From the NCBI RefSeq assembly GCF_007859865.1, contig NZ_SJPI01000001.1:1798001-1862000 (forward strand): 64,000 bases of DNA, given 5' to 3'. How positions within the stretch are numbered: position 1 is the stretch's first letter; each line of letters opens with the position of its first letter. Source of the stretch: Rubripirellula amarantea. Lineage in GTDB: Bacteria > Planctomycetota > Planctomycetia > Pirellulales > Pirellulaceae. The notes under the pieces were generated by a model, which was not told the DNA's origin, searched no databases, and saw nothing but the letters and a program-made list of their open reading frames with translations. Shown here one piece after another: positions 1 through 9,595 of this stretch. Made by a program: the position numbers and the translations under genes.

Positions 1-218
1 TGGCGACGGAACCTAAATCTTGCGTTCAAGGTTTGGAGCAGTCCGCCTTTGCGCCAGCTTGTGGGGTGGTAGCTTGCTCCGTACTGCTCGGGATCCACTT
101 GTTCGGGCGAGCAGAAGAAATGGCTGTTCACCCCGCTCTGAATCAAAGATTCGTGAAGTCGACGTGCTGCGGTTGCTGCGCCGCCACTTAAGTAGCTGTT
201 GAGGTGGGTAACACGCAT
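1..218 (-). CDS. Glycosyltransferase, N-terminal fragment (cut by window edge)
   Basis: Reading the minus strand from an ATG at 218 gives an uninterrupted frame of 72 codons that runs off the left edge. It begins MRVTHLNSYLSGGAATAARR and continues with a helix (RLHESLIQSG) and VNSHFF. This is the typical start of GT-B glycosyltransferases of the GT4 group: a first beta strand, a glycine-rich loop facing the acceptor sugar, then an Ala/Arg/Leu-rich helix. The start lies 40 bases after the stop of the GT11-like gene, in the same direction, so it is probably the third gene of a glycan-assembly operon. The catalytic C-terminal half is outside the window, so donor and acceptor cannot be inferred. 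Confidence 0.75.
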   Translation of the reverse strand, partial: MRVTHLNSYLSGGAATAARRLHESLIQSGVNSHFFCSPEQVDPEQYGASYHPTSWRKGGLLQTLNARFRFRR

Positions 219-258
219 AGGATTGGACCTTAAGAACGGCTTGGATCGTTCGCCCGAT

Positions 259-1305
259 TCAGGCGGCTTCAAGGGTTTGTTCATGAGTAAGACGAGGCCG
301 ATGAAGCAACTGATCGAACGACTCCTGCGCGGTGTGCATTCGGTGAAGCGGAACATCACCATAAAACGAAGCCCAGCCCGTGAACGAACTCGGTGGCCCA
401 ATCAATTGGTCACACTTGGCGAACGCATACATGTCTTCGACCATGTGGCCGGTGCCGAAGTGGACGTCTAAACCGCTAAAGTCATTGCGATGCAAATCAG
501 AGTTTCCACACACCAAGAATGACACCGCTTGACCGCGAAGTTCGTTTTGAACCCGTCGCATAGCGGCTACATAATCCGCGACGCTGTAGTAGTACATGCC
601 ATCGCGAAACGTGGCGTAGTCACCTTGTCGAATGTGGATCCCGATGACGGTTTGGCTGTTACGTCGAATACCGGCCATCAAACTTTCGACATTAGATTCA
701 TGGGGCGGCGTGATGCGGAAGTGTTTGCGAATGATGTCAGCGTGCTTGGTCAACCATGGTCCAGCTAGAAAACGCCATCCGGCCACCAGGGTTGGGCGTT
801 TGGATTGTGCCATTGCCGCGAAGCTGTCGCTGGTGAGGTCACATTCATCTTCGTCGACCAGCCGCACCACATGAAATGGAAACCGAGTCATGCGAAGGTG
901 TGAGAGCGAACGCCCCGTCAAATACACCGCGCGGTACAACAACTCGCGAGACAGTGCGCTAGGCTCTGTGGTCGACGCATTGCCTTCTTTTCTAAACGTT
1001 GCTTCGTCGGACGCTCTTGAGGCCCGATAGTCGGCGATAGGGTACGTCATGCGAAAGCTGAGTACTTCGTAGTCATTCGCCGTGGGCAATGGAGGAATCG
1101 GTAAGCCTGACACCAATGATTGCGGATTCGGTTTAGGATCAAACCGGCACCAAAGATCATGTTCCGTCGAACAGAAGTACTTCGCGTACTTAGTGAACGA
1201 CGGATTCACCAACGAAATGTTGTATTCCTGCGCAGCGGCGATCAGGTTGGCTGCCAGGACGAGCCGGTTGCCCAACTGACCGTAGTTGCGTGCGATAACA
1301 ATCAT
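259..1305 (-). CDS. GT11-like alpha-1,2-fucosyltransferase
   Basis: The 348-residue product looks like a glycosyltransferase of family 11, which transfers fucose from GDP-fucose to a galactose or related acceptor. The N-terminus GQLGNRLVLAANLIAAAQEY matches the family's nucleotide-sugar loop (GxLGNxLF-like). A central IGIHIRQGDYATF (around residues 222-234) matches the HxRxGDY motif that binds GDP. A later LVCGNSDLH and a GPPSSFTGWASFYG segment match the C-terminal conserved blocks. No signal peptide or membrane segment is seen, so it should act in the cytoplasm. The ATG overlaps the stop of the upstream FkbM gene in an ATGA (1302-1305), indicating translational coupling. The acceptor is unknown; planctomycete surface glycans or an exopolysaccharide are plausible by context. 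Confidence 0.78.
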   Translation of the reverse strand: MIVIARNYGQLGNRLVLAANLIAAAQEYNISLVNPSFTKYAKYFCSTEHDLWCRFDPKPNPQSLVSGLPIPPLPTANDYEVLSFRMTYPIADYRASRASDEATFRKEGNASTTEPSALSRELLYRAVYLTGRSLSHLRMTRFPFHVVRLVDEDECDLTSDSFAAMAQSKRPTLVAGWRFLAGPWLTKHADIIRKHFRITPPHESNVESLMAGIRRNSQTVIGIHIRQGDYATFRDGMYYYSVADYVAAMRRVQNELRGQAVSFLVCGNSDLHRNDFSGLDVHFGTGHMVEDMYAFAKCDQLIGPPSSFTGWASFYGDVPLHRMHTAQESFDQLLHRPRLTHEQTLEAA

Positions 1306-2051
1306 GAAGCTTTTGCCAGGGCTAGGTCATTGGCAACCGATTGTCGAACGAATGTGCAATCCGCTTGCAGCATGACACCGGTAACGCGGTCCGAAAAGCC
1401 TGACTGAATTGAGGTGGGAACAAAGTCAAGTGACTCGGCCAACTGCAAGGACTCATCCCACAGCGGTGCGTTTTCATAAAGTGGTTGAGTTGAAAGTTCC
1501 ATCTGCATGCCGATGATTTGATCCATGCAACGTTGAGCACCCGCAATGACTTGGTGTTCGAGTCCTTGAACATCAAGCTTCAAGAACAACCGTTCGTCTT
1601 CTTCGCAATAGCTGCTAACGATCTCATCAAGGCGTTTGACGTTGATCGTGATTGTGTCGACATAGCAAACATCCCCGGTTGAGCTTTCGAGTCGATCCGT
1701 CATCGGAAGCAGTGAACTACTCTGAGTATCGGTCGCGACGTTGAATTTCGCTGTCGTGGTTTCGGCTCCTAACGCGTACGAGGCAACTTGCCATCGGTCA
1801 AACCCAGAACTGTTGAGCCGGAGTTTTTCTAGGGCTGCTGGTAGCGGTTCGAAAGAGATGATGCGTCCTCTGAATCCACCGCGAAGCAACCTGCGAGCGT
1901 ATTGTCCGTTGTTAGCGCCAACATCCAGAACCGTGTCTACTCCGTAGCGATGCAGCATGCTGACATGACTGCTGGGCTTACCGAAGCGGTTTGCCAACTG
2001 GAGGTAGGCGGTGCGAAACGGGATTTTCGCGGCGTATAGTGAGCGAGACAT
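1302..2051 (-). CDS. FkbM family SAM-dependent methyltransferase
   Basis: This is a class I SAM methyltransferase of the FkbM type, a family that commonly O-methylates sugars in glycan and polyketide clusters. Motif I is visible as DTVLDVGANNGQYARRL, the acidic residue after beta2 in IISFEPLP, and the post-motif LFLKLDVQGLEHQVIAGA typical of FkbM. The ATG at 2051 (MSRSLYAAKI) was chosen over a TTG at 2069 because it has a modest AGG upstream and better fits the family length (249 residues). It is the first gene of the minus-strand trio with the GT11-like enzyme (ATGA overlap) and the truncated glycosyltransferase. Together they suggest synthesis of a fucosylated, methylated glycan; the substrate is inferred only from neighbours. 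Confidence 0.85.
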   Translation of the reverse strand: MSRSLYAAKIPFRTAYLQLANRFGKPSSHVSMLHRYGVDTVLDVGANNGQYARRLLRGGFRGRIISFEPLPAALEKLRLNSSGFDRWQVASYALGAETTTAKFNVATDTQSSSLLPMTDRLESSTGDVCYVDTITINVKRLDEIVSSYCEEDERLFLKLDVQGLEHQVIAGAQRCMDQIIGMQMELSTQPLYENAPLWDESLQLAESLDFVPTSIQSGFSDRVTGVMLQADCTFVRQSVANDLALAKAS

Positions 2052-2334
2052 GGTCTGCCTGGATTTCAAAACCGTTGATGGGCCGTTGCGAAATGAACGC
2101 GTTGGGCATTTGCCAGCCTCGCTTTCATTTCAGAAAGTCCATAAGTACCCGCTAAGCGCCCGAAGCGACAATATCACTATCTCATTCGCAATAACGCGAG
2201 CGAAATCGGATGTTCAATCAGCTCGGGAAAGTCAGTCTTGACGCCCAAGAACTGGTTCTTCTAAACCATCCTTTGAGGTCGGGTGAGTGTTTCACTGGAC
2301 ACCATTTTAAAGCTCTAAACCCTCTGATTTTGCG

Positions 2335-2979
2335 ATGAACTGTCGTTTAGGTTTACCCCAGCTTCCTGCTCTTCACCGTCACGTTGTTTCCGTATCGGTG
2401 AGCTGTTTCACCATGATCGCATTGGTCGGCTGCGGAGGTTCCGCATCGGATGTCCAGGTCGCTAGTTCCACCAACGGCACTGCTCCTGCTGCTGCGGCGG
2501 TTGCTAGCACACCTGTCGTACCGGCAACGGACGTCGTCAGCCAATTTCTCGATCTCGTTCGTCGTGGAGGTACAGATTCCGGTGCTTCGACTTTGTTGAC
2601 CTCGAAAGCTCAGTCAGAGTTGCAACGGATCGGTCGAACGGTCCAGCCAATTGGATCGCCCGACGCTCGCTTCACGGTCACTCGCAGCGAAATGGTTCCG
2701 TCTGATCCAAACGCTGCGTTGGTACATAGCGTGTGGGCCGAACCAGGGCCCGAAGGCACGACAATTGAATCCCAGGTCGTTTGGGCTGTTCAAAAAGAAG
2801 CCAACCAATGGCGGATCTCTGGGCTGGCGATGGAATTTGAGGGTGAGCCGCAACCGATGATCGTCAACTTCGAAGATGGAAACCGCATGGCAGCTCTGCT
2901 GGCGGATGTAGAGGGCCCCAGTGAATCCTCGGCTGAACTGTCGCAGGCCGCCAGCAATCCAGAGCAAATTGATCGCTAG
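2335..2979 (+). CDS. Predicted lipoprotein with NTF2-like C-terminal part
   Basis: This 214-residue protein starts with a hydrophobic stretch ending in the lipobox ALVGC (Cys33), so it should be lipid-anchored on the outer face of a membrane. A low-complexity Ala/Thr/Pro linker follows, then a globular part from about residue 65. The pattern is a helix (VVSQFLDLVRRG), a stretch about stress or depletion (STLLTSKAQSELQ), and strands with WAVQKEANQWRISGLAMEF. That strand order and the W-R-I-S-G end resemble secreted NTF2-like or DUF4878-like domains, but this is fold-level guesswork. It is divergent from the FkbM operon and followed by a long gene-free stretch, so it is probably monocistronic. 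No function can be assigned. Confidence 0.7.
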   Translation: MNCRLGLPQLPALHRHVVSVSVSCFTMIALVGCGGSASDVQVASSTNGTAPAAAAVASTPVVPATDVVSQFLDLVRRGGTDSGASTLLTSKAQSELQRIGRTVQPIGSPDARFTVTRSEMVPSDPNAALVHSVWAEPGPEGTTIESQVVWAVQKEANQWRISGLAMEFEGEPQPMIVNFEDGNRMAALLADVEGPSESSAELSQAASNPEQIDR

Positions 2980-3467
2980 TCGATGTCTGGATTCTGCCAC
3001 GCATCTTGGCGTGGCAGCCCTCATTCTGGAATTGCCTGAAACCGCTCTAGGGTAAATAAACTTCCGTAAACGGAAGGCGAATTGTTCAGGTAGCGTGGAA
3101 TATCACTTCGCTGTGACCCTAACAATCACGACGGCGGCGATGCACCGGATATCGCGGCGACTAGGACGTCGCGCTTGCTCCACGCTGGAGCGGCAAAACT
3201 CGCATCCCGATGCTCGCAATTATGCGTAAACGACGTCTTGCTTGCATTGACATGTATTGCCTACGGGTTACTGTAACGTCGAAACCTCGCAAGCGTTATA
3301 AATTGCCTGGATTGCCTGTTTTGGCACGCCTGTAGCAGTGACGTTTGGGATTGCCCGGGTGGCGGCCAACGTGTTGTTGGCGGCTCGGCGAAAAGCCATG
3401 GATCAAGGCTTCAAGAACCAATGTGCGAATCGGATCGCACTTACACTCCGGATTTTGGGAGATATCT
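2980..3467 (+). other. Gene-free stretch upstream of the Cys-rich protein
   Basis: I see no convincing gene in these 488 bases. They hold a perfect 7-bp inverted repeat with a 2-base loop at 3061-3076 (CTTCCGT-AA-ACGGAAG), not followed by a T-run and so more like an operator than a terminator. They also hold a candidate sigma70-type promoter at 3247-3274. An open frame upstream of 3468 extends the Cys-rich gene in phase, but it lacks a ribosome site and would bury the signal peptide. Confidence 0.5.
3247..3274 (+). promoter_or_regulatory. Candidate sigma70-like promoter for the Cys-rich protein
   Basis: A consensus TTGACA (3247-3252) is followed after 16 bases by TACTGT (3269-3274), a weak -10. 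If used, it would give a leader of roughly 185 bases before the ATG at 3468. The -35 is perfect, but the -10 is poor and spacing is one base short, so this is tentative. Confidence 0.3.
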
Positions 3468-4193
3468 ATGAATCGGACTGTGGTGAGCAGCATCGCGGCA
3501 TTCGCACTGGTAGTGAGTGCATCGTTGGCGATGTCAAATACAGCAGAAGCAGGCGGCGGACTACTTTGCAAGATTCACGCCAAGAAGGTTTGCATGCTTA
3601 AGAACATTCACGCCAAAAAAGTGAGCTTCTTCAGCAACCTTGGCTGCAAGAGCAAGGGATCAGATTGCTGTGCACCGGAGCCATGTTGTGCTCCTGCACC
3701 AGAGCCATGTTGCGCACCGGCTCCTGAACCATGCTGTGCACCAGCACCCGAGCCATGTTGCGAAGTCGCTCCAGAACCTTGCTGCGAAGCACCCGTCGTT
3801 GAAGCTGCTCCTTGCTGTGGCGCTCCTGCCATCGAAGAAGCACCTTGCTGCGGTGGCGAAGTCAGCATGGACTATGCCGTTGAAGGCGTTGTCGAAGGTG
3901 GCGAAGTCGTAACCGAAGCAGCTTCGAGCGAAGGCTTCAACCTTGCTCCAGGCGAAGTGCTTGTTCCAGGCAGCCTGCAAACGGTTGGCGCAAGTGAAGC
4001 AGCACCTGCTGCTGAAGCGGCTGAAATTGCTGCACCTGCAGCCGAGCCTGTTGCACCTGTTGCCGCTCCTGAAGCTGATGCCGCTGCAGATGCTCCTGAA
4101 AGCAGCAGCGATGCAGCACCTGCACCTGCTGCAGAAGCAGTAGAAGAAGCCGCTCCTCCAGCACCAACTCCAGACGCATCGACCGATGCCTAG
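3468..4193 (+). CDS. Secreted Cys-Cys-Pro repeat protein with Ala/Pro/Glu-rich tail
   Basis: The start was set at the ATG at 3468 because GGGAGA precedes it at good spacing and the product then opens with a clean signal peptide (cleavage near TAEA-G, residues 25-29). The 241-residue protein has three parts. First, two copies of the heptad-like IHAKKV (residues 36-41 and 47-52) separated by Cys residues. Second, eight vicinal Cys-Cys pairs between residues 67 and 128, five of them in the repeat APxPEPCC encoded by an imperfect 24-bp DNA repeat. Third, an acidic Ala/Pro/Glu-rich tail to residue 241 predicted to be disordered. No enzyme motif is present. Planctomycete envelopes are known for cystine-rich proteins, so a structural, disulfide-crosslinked wall role is a reasonable inference, with metal binding as the alternative. 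It is followed by a strong terminator. Confidence 0.8.
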   Translation: MNRTVVSSIAAFALVVSASLAMSNTAEAGGGLLCKIHAKKVCMLKNIHAKKVSFFSNLGCKSKGSDCCAPEPCCAPAPEPCCAPAPEPCCAPAPEPCCEVAPEPCCEAPVVEAAPCCGAPAIEEAPCCGGEVSMDYAVEGVVEGGEVVTEAASSEGFNLAPGEVLVPGSLQTVGASEAAPAAEAAEIAAPAAEPVAPVAAPEADAAADAPESSSDAAPAPAAEAVEEAAPPAPTPDASTDA

Positions 4194-4244
4194 TCTGTAA
4201 AGACAACCCGTCTCTACGCTTCACAGCGTTTCGACAGATACAAG

Positions 4245-4279
4245 AACCACGCACGTCGTTTGATGTGCGTGGTTTTTTT
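4245..4279 (+). terminator. Rho-independent terminator of the Cys-rich gene
   Basis: Perfect 10-bp stem AACCACGCAC (4245-4254) / GTGCGTGGTT (4265-4274) with a 10-base loop, running into seven T residues (4273-4279). It lies 51 bases after the stop codon at 4193. Confidence 0.9.
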
Positions 4280-4370
4280 GTGCGTCTAGTTTGATTGAAG
4301 CGTTTCGGTCGAAAACGGCGAGCTTTGATTGACTTCTGCGAATCCGGGAATCGTTATCAAGCGAAGATCC

Positions 4371-5813
4371 TCACGACTCGTCGATTGGCAATGGAGATTC
4401 CTTTAGCTCGTCGATAACGCTTGGACGCAGTCGAGCGACATCGTTAAAGTCTTCAACGTCATCGGGCTTCAAGTACAGGTGTTCGCTCCCGTCATTGTCC
4501 TCAACGAATAGCCATTCGTCCGCGGTGATAGCGTGATTGGCTCGGTCCGACGATGTGCGAACGACCTTGTCTTTGGTGCTTTGAGTCCACGCTTGGGCAC
4601 CGCACCAAGATGCATCGTTGTTGCCTAAGCTGCGAAGGATGTTAGGCAAGGATCGGTCCGAGGTGACATGAGGCATCCGCACCGGCCCCACATCGCTGAC
4701 CACCATTGGCAATCTCAAGTCATGGCTTCGCAGCGGTCCGACACGGTGGCCGATGTGTTGGTTTTGGCCAAGGCCGAACCCGCTGGTTCCGATCAGTAAC
4801 ACTCGAGGATCATCGCAAAGTAATGATTGAAGCATGACTTCGATCATCAAGTCGACTAGACGTACTTGGCATGCGTAGGTTCGCATCCACATCGTGATGG
4901 CGTCGGGGTGATAAGCGTCGCCCAGCCATCCGATACTTTGCGAATCAGAGGGAGCTTTTGTTAGATCTATCTTGGGAACCAAAGCACTTTCATTGATCAA
5001 AGGAAGTGAACCGAAATCCGGAGTATCCGCTAAGTCTTCCTCCTCCCAAGGTTCTAGAGCCGATTGCAATTCAACCTCGTCGATAGGATACAGCGATCGT
5101 GGTGCGTCCCAGCATCGGGTAAGAAAATCAGAGTGCAGCCACATCAGACTCCAATCGCCATCGGTTTCGATGTCCCGTTCGATGGCTGCAGCCATCAAGG
5201 AAGCCAGGTGAGTTTGTTCGATCTCCGTGGCCGCCATGCCGTTCTCTGACGCCTGCATTTGCACGACTGAGTCGAAACATGACGCGGCCGATGCCACAGC
5301 TTCGACATCCGTGATCAGCTCTGTTTCCCCAGCCAGTTTCCAGGGTTCCATCCACTGGCTAGCTATATCGCCAGATTGTCCATCAACTTGATCGTCACCA
5401 ACGGTGAACAATCGTCGAAGCAACGAGTGCGGTTGATCATCGGAAGAGGTCCAGCGATCCCATACGCATCCGGTGGACGCGATTTGGTCGATCGAGGGAG
5501 TTTGATTCCACGAGGACCCGTAGCAACCCAACGAGGATGTGGTCAGAGCATCGAACGATAGGACGATCAGCGGTCGAGTTCGCAAGGATTCGTAAGTGGT
5601 AAGAGGCTCGAGGTCAGCAGGTTTTTGTCTGCGGCAGGCGGCAGAACCCGCGCAATCAGTGTCATCGATCGCGACCGGTGAGCAAGCGGACAGGCATGGG
5701 AAGCTCAACAGCCCAGTCCAGTTTATCCGTGTTCTAGGGTTAAGCGCAGTGGGTCCGTCTTCTCGTTTTTCGTTTCCAAGTTCATGTCGATCACGCCGTC
5801 CAACCCCAACCAT
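4371..5813 (-). CDS. Sulfatase-fold protein, probably a catalytically dead pseudoenzyme
   Basis: The 480-residue product belongs to the alkaline phosphatase/sulfatase superfamily by its opening strand and helix. PLIVLSFDALTTSSLGCYG (around residues 81-99) matches the sulfatase start, normally with two metal-binding Asp before LGCYG. QTPSIDQIASTGCVWDRWTS matches the TPNLDxLAxxGxxFxxxY block. The key residues are missing, however. Only one of the first Asp ligands remains. There is no C/S-x-P-x-R formylglycine motif where it should follow. The second metal site (normally TSDHGE) reads TSGFGLGQNQHIGH around residue 343. The later RLPMVVSD is retained. The ATG at 5813 overlaps the divergent gene by 30 bases and gives an N-terminus that is antisense to it, so the true start may be a downstream TTG or CTG; no good ribosome site decides this. 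Role unknown. Confidence 0.6.
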   Translation of the reverse strand: MVGVGRRDRHELGNEKREDGPTALNPRTRINWTGLLSFPCLSACSPVAIDDTDCAGSAACRRQKPADLEPLTTYESLRTRPLIVLSFDALTTSSLGCYGSSWNQTPSIDQIASTGCVWDRWTSSDDQPHSLLRRLFTVGDDQVDGQSGDIASQWMEPWKLAGETELITDVEAVASAASCFDSVVQMQASENGMAATEIEQTHLASLMAAAIERDIETDGDWSLMWLHSDFLTRCWDAPRSLYPIDEVELQSALEPWEEEDLADTPDFGSLPLINESALVPKIDLTKAPSDSQSIGWLGDAYHPDAITMWMRTYACQVRLVDLMIEVMLQSLLCDDPRVLLIGTSGFGLGQNQHIGHRVGPLRSHDLRLPMVVSDVGPVRMPHVTSDRSLPNILRSLGNNDASWCGAQAWTQSTKDKVVRTSSDRANHAITADEWLFVEDNDGSEHLYLKPDDVEDFNDVARLRPSVIDELKESPLPIDES

Positions 5814-6704
5814 GATTTTCCGGCCTTGGTTACGCCACCCGTGGTGGTTCCGCCCACGGTCGTCCTGCCCGTGTCAGCCGATACGAAAAACACGACGACT
5901 GCGGGCGCGCCGGCAACGAGGAAGCCATGGCAAGCTCCCTCGCGGACAATGGTTTGGGACGTGCCTTTCGATAACGTCACGCTTGAAGAAGCGGTTGAAA
6001 AAATTGGTGAATTGATTGAGCGAGACGCACCTAGCTACGTAATCACCGCAAATCTGAATTACGTGATGTTGCATCATCGCGATGCCGCGATGCCGGAGGT
6101 TACACGCGATGCCGATTTGATTCTCGCTGATGGTCAGCCAATCGTCTGGCGAAGTCGCATCGGTGAACATCCACTGCCCGAGCGAGTCGCTGGTAGCGAA
6201 ATGATCTACACGCTTGCTGAGATGGCAGCCAAAAAGGGTTGGGGCATTTACTTCCTAGGTGGAATGCCCGGTGTGGGAGCAACGGCGGCAGAGAAATTGA
6301 CCAAGCAGTTCCCGGGGCTCAAGGTCGCCGGCGTGGAATCACCTCCCTACCGTGAACTCAGCGAGTTAGAACGCGCAAGCCAAGCCGCTCGCATTCGTGA
6401 ATCCGGCGCGAAACTTCTATTGGTTGCCTTTGGTCAACCCAAGGGCGAAAAGTGGATCCATGAAAACTACGCGAAGCTAGGCGTGCCCGTGAGCATTCAA
6501 CTGGGGGCATCGTTCGACTTCATTGCCGGTACCGCAACACGAGCACCCCGGTGGTGTCAGAAGACTGGCATGGAATGGGGGTATCGCATGATGACGGACC
6601 CCAAGCGATTGATTCCTCGCTATTGGTCCAATGCCACGTTTCTACTGACGGCACTCATCGAAGATTGGAAACGTGCCGTGATCAAATGGGGCATGTGGGA
6701 ATAG
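5784..6704 (+). CDS. WecG/TagA/CpsF family glycosyltransferase (GT26)
   Basis: This enzyme class adds an N-acetylmannosaminuronic acid-type or N-acetylmannosamine sugar to an undecaprenyl-linked glycan at the inner membrane. The signature is clear: ITANLNYVMLHHRD, then ADLILADGQPIVW with the conserved Asp-Gly that acts in catalysis, YFLGGMPGVGATAAEKL, LLLVAFGQPKGEKWI, and the C-terminal APRWCQKTGMEWGYRM block. The first 55 residues are Pro/Val/Thr-rich and not part of the family. An internal ATG at 5949 (MVWDVPFDNVTLEEA) would give a family-sized protein and would also remove the overlap with the divergent sulfatase-like gene. The GT26 core is secure; the start is not. It is probably part of exopolysaccharide production with the WecG-independent export lipoprotein at 51952. 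Confidence 0.88.
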   Translation: MSITPSNPNHDFPALVTPPVVVPPTVVLPVSADTKNTTTAGAPATRKPWQAPSRTMVWDVPFDNVTLEEAVEKIGELIERDAPSYVITANLNYVMLHHRDAAMPEVTRDADLILADGQPIVWRSRIGEHPLPERVAGSEMIYTLAEMAAKKGWGIYFLGGMPGVGATAAEKLTKQFPGLKVAGVESPPYRELSELERASQAARIRESGAKLLLVAFGQPKGEKWIHENYAKLGVPVSIQLGASFDFIAGTATRAPRWCQKTGMEWGYRMMTDPKRLIPRYWSNATFLLTALIEDWKRAVIKWGMWE

Positions 6705-6722
6705 ACGATTTCCAGCAGCAAG

Positions 6723-6757
6723 GCGTTGGGCAAACTCGCTTCAGTTTGCCAAAACGC
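6723..6757. terminator. Stem-loop between convergent genes
   Basis: An 8-bp perfect stem GGCAAACT/AGTTTGCC with a 6-base loop is extended by GCGTT/AACGC. It lies 18 bases past the glycosyltransferase stop, between it and lpdA, which runs the other way. No T-run follows on either strand, so it may work as a 3'-end barrier or with Rho. Confidence 0.45.
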
Positions 6758-6835
6758 TCACCAGACAGGATCCCAAATGGTGTCGACTGTCTGTTCGTTA
6801 TTAGCGGCTTGCTAAAGTTTATGGCTGGGAAGTTC

Positions 6836-8275
<1,440 letters not shown>

Positions 8276-8340
8276 GATTTATGACTTCGACCAAACTAGG
8301 AAGATGATGACAGGGGGCTGCGAATGAGTCACAGGCCTAC

Positions 8341-8376
8341 AAAAAATCCGCACGGACGAAAGCGTCCATGCGGATT
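8341..8376 (-). terminator. Rho-independent terminator of rpsD
   Basis: Read on the minus strand, a 14-bp stem (8376-8363 with 8358-8345, one G-T pair) with a 4-base loop is followed by six T residues (A residues 8341-8346 on the plus strand). It lies 76 bases beyond the rpsD stop. Confidence 0.9.
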
Positions 8377-8452
8377 GTTGAGCTTTCGCAGTCTCATTGT
8401 AGGCGGCAGGCATTTTTTTGAATTGCCCGAGCCCGGAATGGATGGAAAGAAA

Positions 8453-9061
8453 TTAGCGTGACAGGAATTCGACGACGCTGTTGGCGTCCACGGGCAGACT
8501 GATGTCGCTTGCGCCCGGAAGTCCCAGAACAGTTGCCTTCAAGTTTTCGCTATCGAAAGTCACCCAATCGAGTGCGTCGGGCGAAGCATTGGCGATCACG
8601 CCGCGGTACAGATTCTTAAGATTTTCGCGACCACGAACTTCGATAATATCGCCAGGACGAAGGATGTAGCTGGGCTTGGTAACCTTCGCGCCGTTGACGT
8701 GAAAGTGACCGTGGACAATGCCCTGACGTGCTTGGGGACGAGTCTTGGTGAACCCGACGCGGCGGACAACGTTGTCGAGGCGGCGCTCGCACATCAGAAG
8801 CAGCAATTCACCGGTGTTGCCCGGCTTATGCCCTACGGAATCGAAATAACGGCGAAGTTGACGTTCACCGAGGCCGTAGTAGTGCTTGATCTTTTGCTTT
8901 TCCATCAACGCAAGACCGTAGTTACTTGGTCTGCGTCCCCGCACGTGCATGCCTGGCGGTTGCGGACGACGGTCGAGAGCCCGAGCGGCTCCGGATGTTT
9001 CGTAAATTAAGACGCCTAGACGTCGGTTAACACGTGCTTTTGGGCCGGTATAGCGAGCCAT
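8453..9061 (-). CDS. rpsD: 30S ribosomal protein S4
   Basis: S4 binds 16S rRNA and nucleates assembly of the small subunit body. The product (202 residues) has the family start MARYTGPKARVNRRLG, the GLALMEKQKIKHYYGLGERQ block, and the S4 RNA-binding domain (RRLDNVVRRVGFTKTRPQARQ, then VTKPSYILRPGDIIEV). The start was moved to the ATG at 9061 because AAAGGAAC lies just upstream and the family begins there; the longer frame from 9100 adds unrelated residues. The gene stands alone with its own terminator, not in the alpha operon with rpsM, rpsK and rpoA, an arrangement seen in planctomycetes. Confidence 0.97.
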   Translation of the reverse strand: MARYTGPKARVNRRLGVLIYETSGAARALDRRPQPPGMHVRGRRPSNYGLALMEKQKIKHYYGLGERQLRRYFDSVGHKPGNTGELLLLMCERRLDNVVRRVGFTKTRPQARQGIVHGHFHVNGAKVTKPSYILRPGDIIEVRGRENLKNLYRGVIANASPDALDWVTFDSENLKATVLGLPGASDISLPVDANSVVEFLSR

Positions 9062-9483
9062 AAAACAGTTCCTTTCCGCACCACGATATCGTCGCGGCAC
9101 TTACATTGAGGGGAGGGGCGGTTGCCAAACGATTGGCAGTCCAACCCGAGCGATCCAGTGCCGTATCAGGCCAGCAAGCCACAATGGCGTTGCCGTTGGT
9201 CACCCATGGATTTCTTGGGGGCCGCACAGTGTGGCGACTGGTCTTGAGTTGGGCAAGGGGAAAGGGGCCCAAACATGCGTTTTTTGCGAGGGTTTTACGG
9301 CTGATGCGTCGGTTTTGAGGGGCTCGCCAGCCTCCGAGGACGAGCTCCCTGTAAAACGCTGTTTCTGAGTCGCCAACCTTGTGGTTTTTGTCTGCGGATT
9401 CGTGTTCCTTGCCGACGTTGAATACCCAAGGATGAATGCCGCGGCGGCGGAACGCGCAGGATTGGTAGTGTACGTTTGCTTTC

Positions 9484-9513
9484 CTGGTCCGCCGCCGGCT
9501 GGTCCGCCGCCGA
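9484..9513. repeat. 15-bp tandem duplication (two units)
   Basis: CTGGTCCGCCGCCGG is followed directly by CTGGTCCGCCGCCGA, differing only at the last base. Confidence 0.85.
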
Positions 9514-9531
9514 TTTGCGACGAGATTGGAA

Positions 9532-9595
9532 ACAGCCATCGGTGAACACAGCCATCGGTGAACACGGCCATCGGTGAACACGGCCATCGGTGAAC
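9532..9595. repeat. 16-bp tandem repeat, four units
   Basis: Four head-to-tail copies of ACRGCCATCGGTGAAC: the first two have A, the last two G, at the third position. The block is exactly 64 bases and lies in gene-free DNA. Because 16 is not a multiple of three, it is unlikely to be coding. Confidence 0.95.

Noticed and set aside
3608-3980. Minus-strand and plus-strand His/Gln-rich frames over the Cys repeat gene
   Set aside because: Frame shadows of the CC-repeat gene, with no ribosome site.
9532-9595. Possible CRISPR array
   Set aside because: The four 16-bp units are contiguous with no spacers, so this is a tandem repeat.
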